Assembly (NCBI GenBank): GCA_964448085.1
Contig: CAYUUX010000009.1
Coordinates: forward strand, 1-31,243
Direction: 5' to 3'
Source: CAIJMI01 sp964448085
GTDB lineage: Bacteria > Patescibacteriota > Microgenomatia > UBA10105 > UBA927
DNA length: 31,243 nucleotides
A model generated the notes under the pieces. It did not search any database, was not told where the DNA came from, and saw only the letters and a list, made by a program, of their open reading frames with translations. Both the position numbers and the translations under genes were made by a program. The stretch's first letter is position 1. Each line of letters begins with the position of its first letter. This document shows positions 13,860-21,211 of the stretch, in pieces.

Positions 13860-13888
13860 ACTATAAAGAGACATTTTTTACTTGTCAA
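13860..13888 (-). promoter_or_regulatory. CBS gene promoter (near-consensus)
   Basis: Perfect TTGACA (13888 to 13883), an exact 17-nt spacer and TATAGT (13865 to 13860). The predicted start is 13853, giving a 4-nt leader to the ATG at 13849. It is the best sigma-70-type promoter in the window and lies entirely in the gap after upp, so the CBS gene can be expressed separately from the ATP synthase operon. Confidence 0.75.
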
Positions 13889-13898
13889 ATACAATCAG

Positions 13899-14537
13899 TT
13901 ATACCGTTCCAAAATACCGGTCGCCAAAATCACCCAAGCCCGGAACTATGAATTTGTGTGCATCAAGTTTTTTATCAACTGCAGCCGTGTAGATTGCCAC
14001 ATCTGGATAGGCATGCTGTATTCGTTGTATTCCTTCTGGTGCTGATACAATGCACACCACAATAATCTTTTTTGCCCCTTTCTCCCGCAACATGACAATG
14101 GATTCTATCAGCGATCCACCAGTGGCAAGCATCGGATCGATTAACAGCACCGTGTGGGAAGCAAATATTTTTGGAAGCTTCTGGTAGTATTTATGTGCCT
14201 GTGCGGTTTTTTCATCTCGGGATAACCCAATAAATCCGACTTCAACTGAGGGAAGAAAATCCTCCAGTTCAATTAACATTGCAAGACCCGATCGAAGTAC
14301 GGGAACCACAATCACGTCGTCTTTGAGCTTCTTGCCGATTGTTGGGGCTAACGGTGTTACGATTGCTTTTCGAGCAAGTCTCAAATGACGGGTTGCTTCT
14401 AAGATGAGAATCTTTGAAACAATACCAGCGTGTCTTCGAAAATTTTCTGTCGTTGTTGTCTTATCTCGCAGAATGGTAAGGGAATGATCAATAAGGGGAT
14501 GTGTAATGATATAGAGCTTTTTTGTTCTCTGTTTCAT
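13899..14537 (-). CDS. upp: Uracil phosphoribosyltransferase
   Basis: Salvages uracil with PRPP to UMP. The 212-aa protein has the family landmarks: VPVLRSGLAML, GFIGLSRDEKT, the PRPP-binding LLIDPMLATGGS, and the C-terminal uracil-binding GLGDFGDRYFGT. It starts in a 4-nt ATGA overlap with atpC, so it is translationally coupled to, and probably transcribed with, the ATP synthase operon. Its product feeds UTP and then CTP through pyrG, close by on the same strand. Confidence 0.96.
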   Translation of the reverse strand: MKQRTKKLYIITHPLIDHSLTILRDKTTTTENFRRHAGIVSKILILEATRHLRLARKAIVTPLAPTIGKKLKDDVIVVPVLRSGLAMLIELEDFLPSVEVGFIGLSRDEKTAQAHKYYQKLPKIFASHTVLLIDPMLATGGSLIESIVMLREKGAKKIIVVCIVSAPEGIQRIQHAYPDVAIYTAAVDKKLDAHKFIVPGLGDFGDRYFGTV

Positions 14538-14965
14538 ATTGCTTCGTTTGGTCCAGACCGACGTTTTCTATGACGAAGCACTTTCAATTCCAATAGGGAA
14601 CGACGAAGAAGTGCTTGTGCATCCGCACGCTCCGCAATCGTCCCCTTTTGTTTGAATGCGATCTTGGCATTTTCCTGCGCTTTCTTAATCTCGTTTTCAT
14701 TCAGCTCATCGGCGTGAACAGCACGGGAAACCAAAATAATGATTGATTTCTTCGTCACCTGCATAAATCCGCCACCAATGGCAAAATAAGTTTCCTTACC
14801 TCCGGCAAGAACCTTGATTTCCCCTTCCGTTAAAACTGTTACAAGGGGGATATGTTTCGGAAGGATTTGTATAATGCCCGTGGGAGTAGGCACTGACACC
14901 GCTTGTACGTCCTGAGAAAGCGCCTCTTTTTGTGGTGTAACTATCTCCAAACGAACGGTATTCAT
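14534..14965 (-). CDS. atpC: ATP synthase F1 subunit epsilon
   Basis: Central-stalk subunit that regulates rotation. The 143-aa protein has the N-terminal beta-sandwich (LEIVTPQKEALSQDVQAVSVPT, GIIQILPKHIPLVTVLTEGEI, IGGGFMQVTKKSIIILV) and a C-terminal two-helix part (ENEIKKAQENAKIAF to LLRRSLLELKVLRHRKRR). The last residues are unusually basic. The start lies one nucleotide after the atpD stop, and the stop overlaps upp by ATGA. Confidence 0.95.
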   Translation of the reverse strand: MNTVRLEIVTPQKEALSQDVQAVSVPTPTGIIQILPKHIPLVTVLTEGEIKVLAGGKETYFAIGGGFMQVTKKSIIILVSRAVHADELNENEIKKAQENAKIAFKQKGTIAERADAQALLRRSLLELKVLRHRKRRSGPNEAI

Positions 14966-14966
14966 A

Positions 14967-16367
14967 TTATTTCACTTCGTCAATGGATCCGACCATGTAA
15001 AATGACTGTTCATTCTTATCATCGTGTTTCCCTTCCAGGATTTCTTTGAATCCCCGGATTGTATCCTTCAATTTGACGTATTTCCCGGGTTTTGACGTAA
15101 ACGCTTCCGCCACAAACATCGGCTGCGTCAAAAACTTCTGTATTTTTCTTGCCCGACTGACGACACGTTTGTCTTCATCACTTAATTCTTCCATGCCAAG
15201 AATTGCAATAATATCTTGCAGATCCTTATACCGTTGCAATACCCGTTGTACACCTCGTGCCACATCATAATGATCCTTTCCGACAATACCAGGTTCCAAT
15301 ATGCGTGAATTGGAAGTCAACGGATCCACCGCTGGATATAATGCCTGTTCTGCAATTGCCCTATCAAGAGAGATAGTTGAATCAAGATGGGCGAACGTTG
15401 CAACAGGTGCAGGATCAGTGTAGTCATCCGCCGGTACATATACTGCTTGCACGGAAGTAATGGACCCTTTCTTTGTCGATGTGATTCGTTCTTGTAATGC
15501 ACCCATTTCTGAAGCCAACGTCGGTTGGTAACCAACAGCAGACGGGATTCTTCCCAAAAGCGCTGACACTTCGCTTCCTGCTTGTGCAAAACGGAAAATG
15601 TTATCGATGAATAATAGAACGTCCTGTCCTTCTTCGTCACGGAAGTATTCTGCCATGGTCAGTCCTGAGAGTGCCACACGCAAACGGGAACCTGGCGGCT
15701 CGTTCATTTGTCCAAAAACCATAGCGGTTTTATCAATAACGCCGGACTCCTTCATTTCCCGATACAAATCATTTCCCTCACGAGAGCGCTCTCCGACTCC
15801 CGCAAACACGGACACCCCTCCGTGCACCTCCGCAACGTTATGAATAAGTTCTTGGATAAGAACTGTTTTTCCCACTCCTGCACCTCCGAAAATGGCAACT
15901 TTTCCGCCTTTCACAAATGGGGCGATAAGATCGAGAACCTTGATGCCTGTTTCAAGAATCTCAAGTTTCGTACTTTGTGCAGTTAACGGTGGTGCGTTCC
16001 GATGAATTGGGTAGTGTGTTGAGGTCTTTACTTCCCCTTTTCCGTCGATTGGGTCCCCGACGACGTTAAAGAGTCTCCCAAGCGTTTTCTTTCCAACAGG
16101 AACTTCTATGGGGCGACCTTGTGCAACGACTTCCTCACCGCGTTTCAGCCCATCTGTAGGTCCTAACGCGATAGCACGAACTCTTCCTTCTCCCAGATGT
16201 GCCGCAACCTCAAGAACGAGCACGCTATTTTCCGTAAAGGCTGTTTTAACATGAAGTGCTTCATATAAAGCAGGAAGATATTTATCTGAAAATTGTATGT
16301 CGAGAACAGCTCCAAAAATCTGAACAATCTTTCCAGTTTTTGCTGTATTTGTTTTTGTTTCCTTCAT
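14967..16367 (-). CDS. atpD: ATP synthase F1 subunit beta
   Basis: Catalytic subunit. The 466-aa protein has the Walker A GGAGVGKTVLIQELIHNVA, the catalytic glutamate in GVGERSREGNDLY, Walker B DVLLFIDNIFRFAQAG, and the ADDYTDPAPVATFAHLD segment. All catalytic motifs are intact. AAGGAG (16377 to 16372) lies four nucleotides before the ATG, one of the few clear Shine-Dalgarno sequences in the window, consistent with the need for three copies per complex. Confidence 0.98.
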   Translation of the reverse strand: MKETKTNTAKTGKIVQIFGAVLDIQFSDKYLPALYEALHVKTAFTENSVLVLEVAAHLGEGRVRAIALGPTDGLKRGEEVVAQGRPIEVPVGKKTLGRLFNVVGDPIDGKGEVKTSTHYPIHRNAPPLTAQSTKLEILETGIKVLDLIAPFVKGGKVAIFGGAGVGKTVLIQELIHNVAEVHGGVSVFAGVGERSREGNDLYREMKESGVIDKTAMVFGQMNEPPGSRLRVALSGLTMAEYFRDEEGQDVLLFIDNIFRFAQAGSEVSALLGRIPSAVGYQPTLASEMGALQERITSTKKGSITSVQAVYVPADDYTDPAPVATFAHLDSTISLDRAIAEQALYPAVDPLTSNSRILEPGIVGKDHYDVARGVQRVLQRYKDLQDIIAILGMEELSDEDKRVVSRARKIQKFLTQPMFVAEAFTSKPGKYVKLKDTIRGFKEILEGKHDDKNEQSFYMVGSIDEVK

Positions 16368-16371
16368 ACGT

Positions 16372-16377
16372 CTCCTT
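16372..16377 (-). promoter_or_regulatory. Shine-Dalgarno of atpD
   Basis: AAGGAG on the minus strand, 4 nt before the atpD ATG. It shows that Shine-Dalgarno-based initiation is used for operon-internal genes. Confidence 0.6.
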
Positions 16378-16394
16378 CTTGTTTATAACTTGTA

Positions 16395-17258
16395 TTATTC
16401 GACAGCTAGTCTCGCGGTCACGATATCAGCTATCTCAAATGTAATTTTTGCCTGGCGTTCCTTGTTATACAACAGCGTTAATCCATCGATTAATGATAAC
16501 GCGTTGTCTGTTGCGTTCCTCATTGCAACCATCCGTGCCGATTGTTCGCTCGCTTCTGCCTGAAGTATTGCGTCGCGTATCTGATTTTCCAAATAATGTG
16601 GTAATAATGCGTCAAATACCTCACGTTTTGTGGGCTCAATGACAAATTCAGAAAAATCTGTTTTCTCTTTCGTTTCCTCAGGTGTCATCTCGATCGTCAA
16701 GGGCAACACGGTCTTTTTCTTTGGAACCTGTTGCAGTGCGGAACGGAATTCGTTAAAAAGCATATCAACTCCATCATATGCACCGGCAAGATACTTTTCG
16801 ACTGCAAAATCGACAATTGACGGAACTGCGGTTACGAAAGGAACGGTTTCTGAAAAATCTGCGATAAGTTTTGCTCCTAAGCGTACTACCAAGGAACTAC
16901 CCTTTTTTCCCACGGTCAATACGTCTTGACTCGTAAAATTCGGGTATGCTTTAAGGCAAAAACGAAACAGATTACTGTTGAGTCCTCCACACAATCCTTT
17001 TGTTGTAGAAATAAGGATAAGTAAGCGTTTACCAGTCAATACCTTTGGCTTGGTAAGGTAGGGATGGTTGGAGACATCAGTGCGCGCAGCAAGCTCTGTT
17101 ACCATTTCATATATTTTTTGTGCGTATTGTTTTCCCGCCAGTGCCTGTGCCTGCGCTTTTTTCATCTTAGAAGCAGCAACTAACTCCATTGCTTTCGTAA
17201 TCTGCGCAATATTTTTTGCGGATTTTATCCGTCTTCGTAATATGCGAATACTCGCCAT
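16395..17258 (-). CDS. atpG: ATP synthase F1 subunit gamma
   Basis: Rotor shaft of F1. The 287-aa protein begins with the conserved N-terminal helix (SIRILRRRIKSAKNIAQITKAM, ELVAASKMKKAQ), has the Rossmann-like centre with LLILISTTKGLCGGLNSNL, and ends with the paired C-terminal helix (RMVAMRNATDNALSLIDGL and LLYNKERQAKITFEIADIV). Length and ends are normal. It starts 3 nt after the atpA stop. Confidence 0.97.
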   Translation of the reverse strand: MASIRILRRRIKSAKNIAQITKAMELVAASKMKKAQAQALAGKQYAQKIYEMVTELAARTDVSNHPYLTKPKVLTGKRLLILISTTKGLCGGLNSNLFRFCLKAYPNFTSQDVLTVGKKGSSLVVRLGAKLIADFSETVPFVTAVPSIVDFAVEKYLAGAYDGVDMLFNEFRSALQQVPKKKTVLPLTIEMTPEETKEKTDFSEFVIEPTKREVFDALLPHYLENQIRDAILQAEASEQSARMVAMRNATDNALSLIDGLTLLYNKERQAKITFEIADIVTARLAVE

Positions 17259-17261
17259 AGG

Positions 17262-18779
17262 TTACTTTGTTGTTTTGTATTCCTTCTTAAATTGCTCCAC
17301 TGCGTCTTTCAGTTCAGTTTCAATTTGTGGCGTAATTTGGCGCTCTTTCACGATGCTTGCCAACAATTTTTTGTGCTCTCTCCCAAACACATCCAATAAT
17401 TTCCGCTCAAAATCCGAAACTTCGACAAGCGGTATGTCGTCGAGATATCCGTTGATTCCTGTCCAGATTATTGCAACTTGTTTTTCAACCGGCATGGGAA
17501 CATATTGTCCCTGTTTTAGAAGTTCAACCATCCGCGAACCTCTATCAATCTGTTTCTTTGTCGCTTCATCAAGATCTGATGAAAACTGTGCAAATGCGGC
17601 AAGCTCACGATATTGTGCAAGATCAATACGCATGTTCCCGGCAACTTTCTTCATTGCTTTAATCTGTGCCGTTCCTCCCACGCGTGATACGGATAAACCG
17701 ATATTCACAGCTGGCCGTTGTCCAGCGTTAAAAAGATCGGATTCAAGATAAATCTGGCCGTCTGTTATGGATATGACGTTTGTCGGAATATACGCGGATA
17801 AATCGTTTGCTTGCGTTTCGATAATAGGAAGCGCTGTTAATGATCCTCCCCCATGTTTTTCATCAAGCTTACACGCCCGCTCAAGCAATCGACTGTGAAG
17901 ATAGAAAACGTCCCCTGGATACGCTTCACGACCAGAAGGTCGCTTTAACGTCAGTGAAATCTGGCGATATGCCCATGCGTGTTTAATCAGATCATCATAA
18001 ATAACCAAAGCGTCTTTACCCTGATCCATGAAGTATTCACCAAGTGCACATCCTGCATACGGAGCTAAATATTGATACGATGCGGGGTCGCTTGCTGACG
18101 CTGAAACAATAATAGTATGTTTCATTGCGCCGTGTTTTTCCAAATCTGCAACCACCTGTGCAATACGTGATGTTTTTTGGCCGATTGCGACATAGATACA
18201 GAGTACATGCTCGTCTTTTTGATTGATGATTGTATCTACAGCAACTGCAGTCTTTCCTGTATTTCTGTCACCGATAATAAGTTCGCGTTGTCCTCGCCCA
18301 ATTGGTATCATCGCGTCTATTGCTTTTAATCCTGTTTGGATAGGCGTATTTACGGCCGAACGGAACATGACGCTTGGTGCGATTTTTTCAATAGGATACC
18401 GATTTTTTGATTTAATAGGACCTTTTCCGTCAACTGGTTCTCCAAGAGGGTTTACCACGCGTCCAAGGAAGGCGTCACTGACAGGGATAGACAACAATGT
18501 TTTTGTTGCTTCCACTTCCATACCCTCCTTCAACGAGAGATAATCCCCCAAAACCACTACTCCCACGACATCTTCTTCCAAATTGATAACAAAACCAGAT
18601 AATCCATTCGCAAATCTGACCAGTTCAAGATACGCAACTTGCGGTAATCCGCTTACACGTACAACACCATCTGCCAGAGAGAGAATTCTACCGACGCGTC
18701 GCGCAGAGATTTCCGGAGAAAACTCCTCGAGCCGTTTTGCCAATTCTTGTGCGATAGTTAACGGATTATCTTGTTTCAT
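17262..18779 (-). CDS. atpA: ATP synthase F1 subunit alpha
   Basis: Non-catalytic nucleotide-binding subunit. The 505-aa protein has the N-terminal beta-barrel with RVGRILSLADGVVRVSGL, Walker A GDRNTGKTAVAVD (N in place of the common Q), ALVIYDDLIKHAWAYRQ, PSGREAYPGDVFYLHSRLLER and the arginine-finger region GLSVSRVGGTAQIKAM. Intact. It overlaps atpH by four nucleotides (ATGA). Confidence 0.98.
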   Translation of the reverse strand: MKQDNPLTIAQELAKRLEEFSPEISARRVGRILSLADGVVRVSGLPQVAYLELVRFANGLSGFVINLEEDVVGVVVLGDYLSLKEGMEVEATKTLLSIPVSDAFLGRVVNPLGEPVDGKGPIKSKNRYPIEKIAPSVMFRSAVNTPIQTGLKAIDAMIPIGRGQRELIIGDRNTGKTAVAVDTIINQKDEHVLCIYVAIGQKTSRIAQVVADLEKHGAMKHTIIVSASASDPASYQYLAPYAGCALGEYFMDQGKDALVIYDDLIKHAWAYRQISLTLKRPSGREAYPGDVFYLHSRLLERACKLDEKHGGGSLTALPIIETQANDLSAYIPTNVISITDGQIYLESDLFNAGQRPAVNIGLSVSRVGGTAQIKAMKKVAGNMRIDLAQYRELAAFAQFSSDLDEATKKQIDRGSRMVELLKQGQYVPMPVEKQVAIIWTGINGYLDDIPLVEVSDFERKLLDVFGREHKKLLASIVKERQITPQIETELKDAVEQFKKEYKTTK

Positions 18780-19138
18780 ACAGTGTTTTCTCCTAATACG
18801 TGCGCTATGGTTTGTAACTGATTTTTAAATGTGGTATCCACAATCCAATCTCCAATGGTAATGCGAATCCCCGCAATCACCGTTGGATCAACAGCACAGG
18901 ACAATTGAACGGGATGTCCAACCAGTTTTTGCAGCGCCTTTTTCAAACTTGTTTTTTCCTCTTCACGAAGAGCTACAGCGGATACTACTATCGCTTCGAC
19001 ATCCTTTTCATTGGATGCCGTCACTTTTGACAGTAGTTTACGGATCTTTGGTACTTCTACCGTGATGTTTTTATCACGAGAAAGATACTGTACGATTCCG
19101 CTCACAAATCCTCGTGCGTCTTTGGTCAATTCTGCCAT
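18776..19138 (-). CDS. atpH: ATP synthase F1 subunit delta, N-terminally shortened
   Basis: Peripheral-stalk connector. At 120 aa it is much shorter than the usual about 175-180. The conserved C-terminal part is present (VVSAVALREEEKTSLKKAL, then the CAVDPTVIAGIRITIGDWIVD strand pair and a final LQTIAHVL helix). The N-terminal six-helix domain that normally docks on the alpha subunits is reduced to about 50 residues, keeping at most the last helices. Position in the operon between atpF and atpA makes the assignment secure. No start further upstream is available because atpF ends 6 nt before. Confidence 0.93.
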   Translation of the reverse strand: MAELTKDARGFVSGIVQYLSRDKNITVEVPKIRKLLSKVTASNEKDVEAIVVSAVALREEEKTSLKKALQKLVGHPVQLSCAVDPTVIAGIRITIGDWIVDTTFKNQLQTIAHVLGENTV

Positions 19139-19144
19139 ACATTA

Positions 19145-19639
19145 TTATGCGATCTCATCCAGCTCTCTGATATGCTTTTTCAAAACGGAACGTTGCGCTT
19201 CCTGTGTCATTATGGATGATAATAACCGTCCCGCCATAACAGTTGCTAACCGGACCGCTTCACCTCGAATTTCTTTCATCATTTGTAATTTTTGTTCAGC
19301 TGCCTGCCCTTTGCCTTTCTCTATAATATCGTCCGCTTCCCGATGCGCTGCCTCAATAATCTGCTTTTCCTCTGTTTTCCCCTGGGTTTTTGCTTCCTCA
19401 ATGATAGCGATAGCTTCCTTTTTTGCATCAGCTATCACTTTCCCCTTCTTTATTTCCATTTTTTCCGCCTCTTCCTGCATCTTTTCCGTCAAATCCAACC
19501 CTTCTTGTATTTTCTTCTTCCGTTTCTCCAGCATACCTAAAATAGGCTTATACAACAGCTTATTCAAAAAGAATATGATGATCGCAAAATTGACAACCTG
19601 CGCGATAATTAATTGTGTTTCAATACCCAATTTATCCAT
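19145..19639 (-). CDS. atpF: ATP synthase F0 subunit b
   Basis: Peripheral stalk. From the ATG at 19639 the protein has 164 aa: one N-terminal membrane helix (LIIAQVVNFAIIIFFLNKLL), the KPILGMLEKRKKKI hinge, then a long charged coiled coil (AEKMEIKKGKVIADAKKEA and following) ending in MAGRLLSSIMTQEAQRSVLKK, the part that binds delta. The frame is open to 19672, but the extra 11 residues are basic and not typical. Only one b-type gene is present, so the stalk is presumably a b2 homodimer. Confidence 0.95.
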   Translation of the reverse strand: MDKLGIETQLIIAQVVNFAIIIFFLNKLLYKPILGMLEKRKKKIQEGLDLTEKMQEEAEKMEIKKGKVIADAKKEAIAIIEEAKTQGKTEEKQIIEAAHREADDIIEKGKGQAAEQKLQMMKEIRGEAVRLATVMAGRLLSSIMTQEAQRSVLKKHIRELDEIA

Positions 19640-19686
19640 ACGTTTCTCGCGCTTCGTATAACCATAGTTCACACGAAGCGCCTGTT

Positions 19687-19914
19687 TTATACGAACTTAA
19701 TAATAAGCGCTATAACCAATGAGTAAATAGCGATAGCCTCAGCAAATGCCATACCTAAAATCATGCTGGTACGAACATCGGAAGCTGCTTCAGGATTTCT
19801 CCCAATTGATTCCACTGCCTTTGCCGTAATCATACCAATAGCAAGTGCGGGAACAGCACCTCCCAATGCAATAGTTGCACCAGTCATAACTAATTTCCAC
19901 ATATCTGCGTCCAT
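19687..19914 (-). CDS. atpE: ATP synthase F0 subunit c
   Basis: Rotor-ring proteolipid of 75 aa with two membrane helices joined by the polar loop SIGRNPEA. The ion-carrying carboxylate is the glutamate in GMAFAEAIAIYSL in helix 2. The Na+-binding pattern (Gln in helix 1, Glu-Ser-Thr in helix 2) is absent: helix 1 has Ile at the Gln position and the Glu is followed by Ala-Ile, so coupling to H+ is the likely mode. AGGAGG with 7-nt spacing makes this the strongest ribosome binding site in the operon, as expected for a subunit needed in about ten copies. Confidence 0.97.
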   Translation of the reverse strand: MDADMWKLVMTGATIALGGAVPALAIGMITAKAVESIGRNPEAASDVRTSMILGMAFAEAIAIYSLVIALIIKFV

Positions 19915-19921
19915 ACAAACA

Positions 19922-19927
19922 CCTCCT
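19922..19927 (-). promoter_or_regulatory. Strong Shine-Dalgarno of atpE
   Basis: AGGAGG (19927 to 19922), extendable to AGGAGGTG, 7 nt before the atpE ATG. It is the only full-consensus Shine-Dalgarno I see in the window. Confidence 0.8.
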
Positions 19928-19935
19928 TTCCTTTT

Positions 19936-20814
19936 TTATTCTTCATGCGCCAATGCGACATTCACAAATACTGCGGTAAGCGTTGAAAACACAAGCGCTT
20001 GGATAAAACCGACAAACAATTCAAGCATCAAAAACGGCATCGGAGCAATAAAGGGCATAAGAAACGCCATAACAGCAAGCAGAACTTCTCCGGCAAAGAT
20101 ATTTCCAAATAAACGGAACGCGAAGGAAATAATTTTAGAAATATCGGAAATAATTTCAAGGATTCCGACAAAAAACATAATCGGGTTCTTTAAATTGATA
20201 AACCGGGCACTGTATTTAAATCCTATCGTTGTAAAGCCAAAATACTGTATGGCGACAAACGCAATTAATGCGAGCGCAAGCGTTGTATTCAAATCTGCCG
20301 TCGGACCTCGGAAGAGAGGGGTAAATTCTTCCTCTTCTTTCACTTCGGTTTTTATCGCTTCTGCAGGGACACCCGTGGATTCCTCAAATCGTGCAACAGA
20401 AGACTCAACATGATCACTGACTATAACGGAATCTGTTTCTTCTAACGGCGCCTCTACCTGCTTTTCCAGTTCCATCGCATCTTCCGGTCTTGAATGAAAG
20501 AATCCGATTGTCCCCACACCTGGCAATAAACCGATCCAATTGGAAACAAGAATAAACAAAAAAAGTGATGCAATAAGGGGAAATAATCGTTTGACGTGAT
20601 GCCCGACAACAGATTCAAAAAATGAATACAACCCGTCTATCAGTACCTCTGCAATCGATTGTCCATGCGAAGGAATCAAACTAATTTTTCTACGGACGCT
20701 GAGGGCGAAAATAAATAACAGAAGCATTACTAACCATGTAAGTGCGAGAGAATTCGTGATCGGAAACGATCCGATATTCGCTATCTTTTCAGCAGCAAGC
20801 GATATATGTAACAT
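19936..20814 (-). CDS. atpB: ATP synthase F0 subunit a with acidic insertion
   Basis: Stator channel subunit. The 292-aa protein has the essential arginine in FAFRLFGNIFAGE (R234), PTADLNTTLALAL (171-183) and five or more membrane helices, with the last near 265-288. Between the second helix (LVSNWIGLLPGVG, near 89-101) and PTADLN there is a roughly 60-residue highly acidic, helix-prone insertion (about 107-166, containing HVESSVARFEES and TEVKEEEEF). In classical a subunits this loop is only about 10-15 residues. The loop should face the outside of the membrane if the topology is normal. It starts 1 nt after the atpZ stop. Confidence 0.96.
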   Translation of the reverse strand: MLHISLAAEKIANIGSFPITNSLALTWLVMLLLFIFALSVRRKISLIPSHGQSIAEVLIDGLYSFFESVVGHHVKRLFPLIASLFLFILVSNWIGLLPGVGTIGFFHSRPEDAMELEKQVEAPLEETDSVIVSDHVESSVARFEESTGVPAEAIKTEVKEEEEFTPLFRGPTADLNTTLALALIAFVAIQYFGFTTIGFKYSARFINLKNPIMFFVGILEIISDISKIISFAFRLFGNIFAGEVLLAVMAFLMPFIAPMPFLMLELFVGFIQALVFSTLTAVFVNVALAHEE

Positions 20815-20815
20815 G

Positions 20816-21130
20816 TTATGACTTCTTTGAATTGGTAATAATTTCTTTTATGACAGTTATAAAATTGAAAACGGAGATAATAATTCCGATGATCAATAAT
20901 ATAAGCGTCATTTTGGGATATGTATGCCATCTCCCATCCAGATAGGATCCAATCCCCGCCCCACCAGCTATCGGAATTGCGATTGCGAATCCTATCTGAC
21001 CGACATACCCAAGGTACACAAATGATCCTTGCTTCGTATGTCTGTCCGTTTCGTTTCTCTGACCTTTTTGTAAAAGACCTTCTCCGTACAAAGATACTTC
21101 AAATTGTTCTGATTTTTTAGTCTCTTTACC
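20816..21130 (-). CDS. atpZ: AtpZ/AtpI-like small membrane protein
   Basis: First gene of the ATP synthase operon. From the ATG at 21130 the protein is 104 aa with a charged N-terminus and two membrane helices (YVGQIGFAIAIPIAGGAGIG and MTLILLIIGIIISVFNFI) linked by SYLDGRWHTYPK. The G-x-x-LD-x-x-x-x-T-x-P signature is typical of AtpZ/AtpI, which help c-ring assembly or ion supply. A longer frame back to a TTG at 21211 overlaps the promoter and dnaE and is unlikely to be translated. The symbol is the best match; AtpI versus AtpZ is not separable here. Confidence 0.82.
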   Translation of the reverse strand, partial: GKETKKSEQFEVSLYGEGLLQKGQRNETDRHTKQGSFVYLGYVGQIGFAIAIPIAGGAGIGSYLDGRWHTYPKMTLILLIIGIIISVFNFITVIKEIITNSKKS

Positions 21131-21181
21131 CATGTATTTGTCCAATAAACAAACAAACCATATAGGTCTTTGTACTCCTGT

Positions 21182-21211
21182 ATTGTACAAAATTAAGGAT
21201 TTTTCCGTCAA
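21182..21211 (-). promoter_or_regulatory. ATP synthase operon promoter
   Basis: TTGACG (21211 to 21206), an 18-nt spacer and TACAAT (21187 to 21182). The predicted start near 21175 leaves a leader of about 45 nt to atpZ. The -35 contains the stop codon of dnaE, so the promoter is carved from the 3' end of the preceding gene. Confidence 0.6.

Noticed and set aside
21131..21211. N-terminal extension of atpZ from TTG 21211
   Set aside because: The TTG is part of the -35 TTGACG of the operon promoter, and the AtpZ family normally starts with a short charged segment as from 21130.
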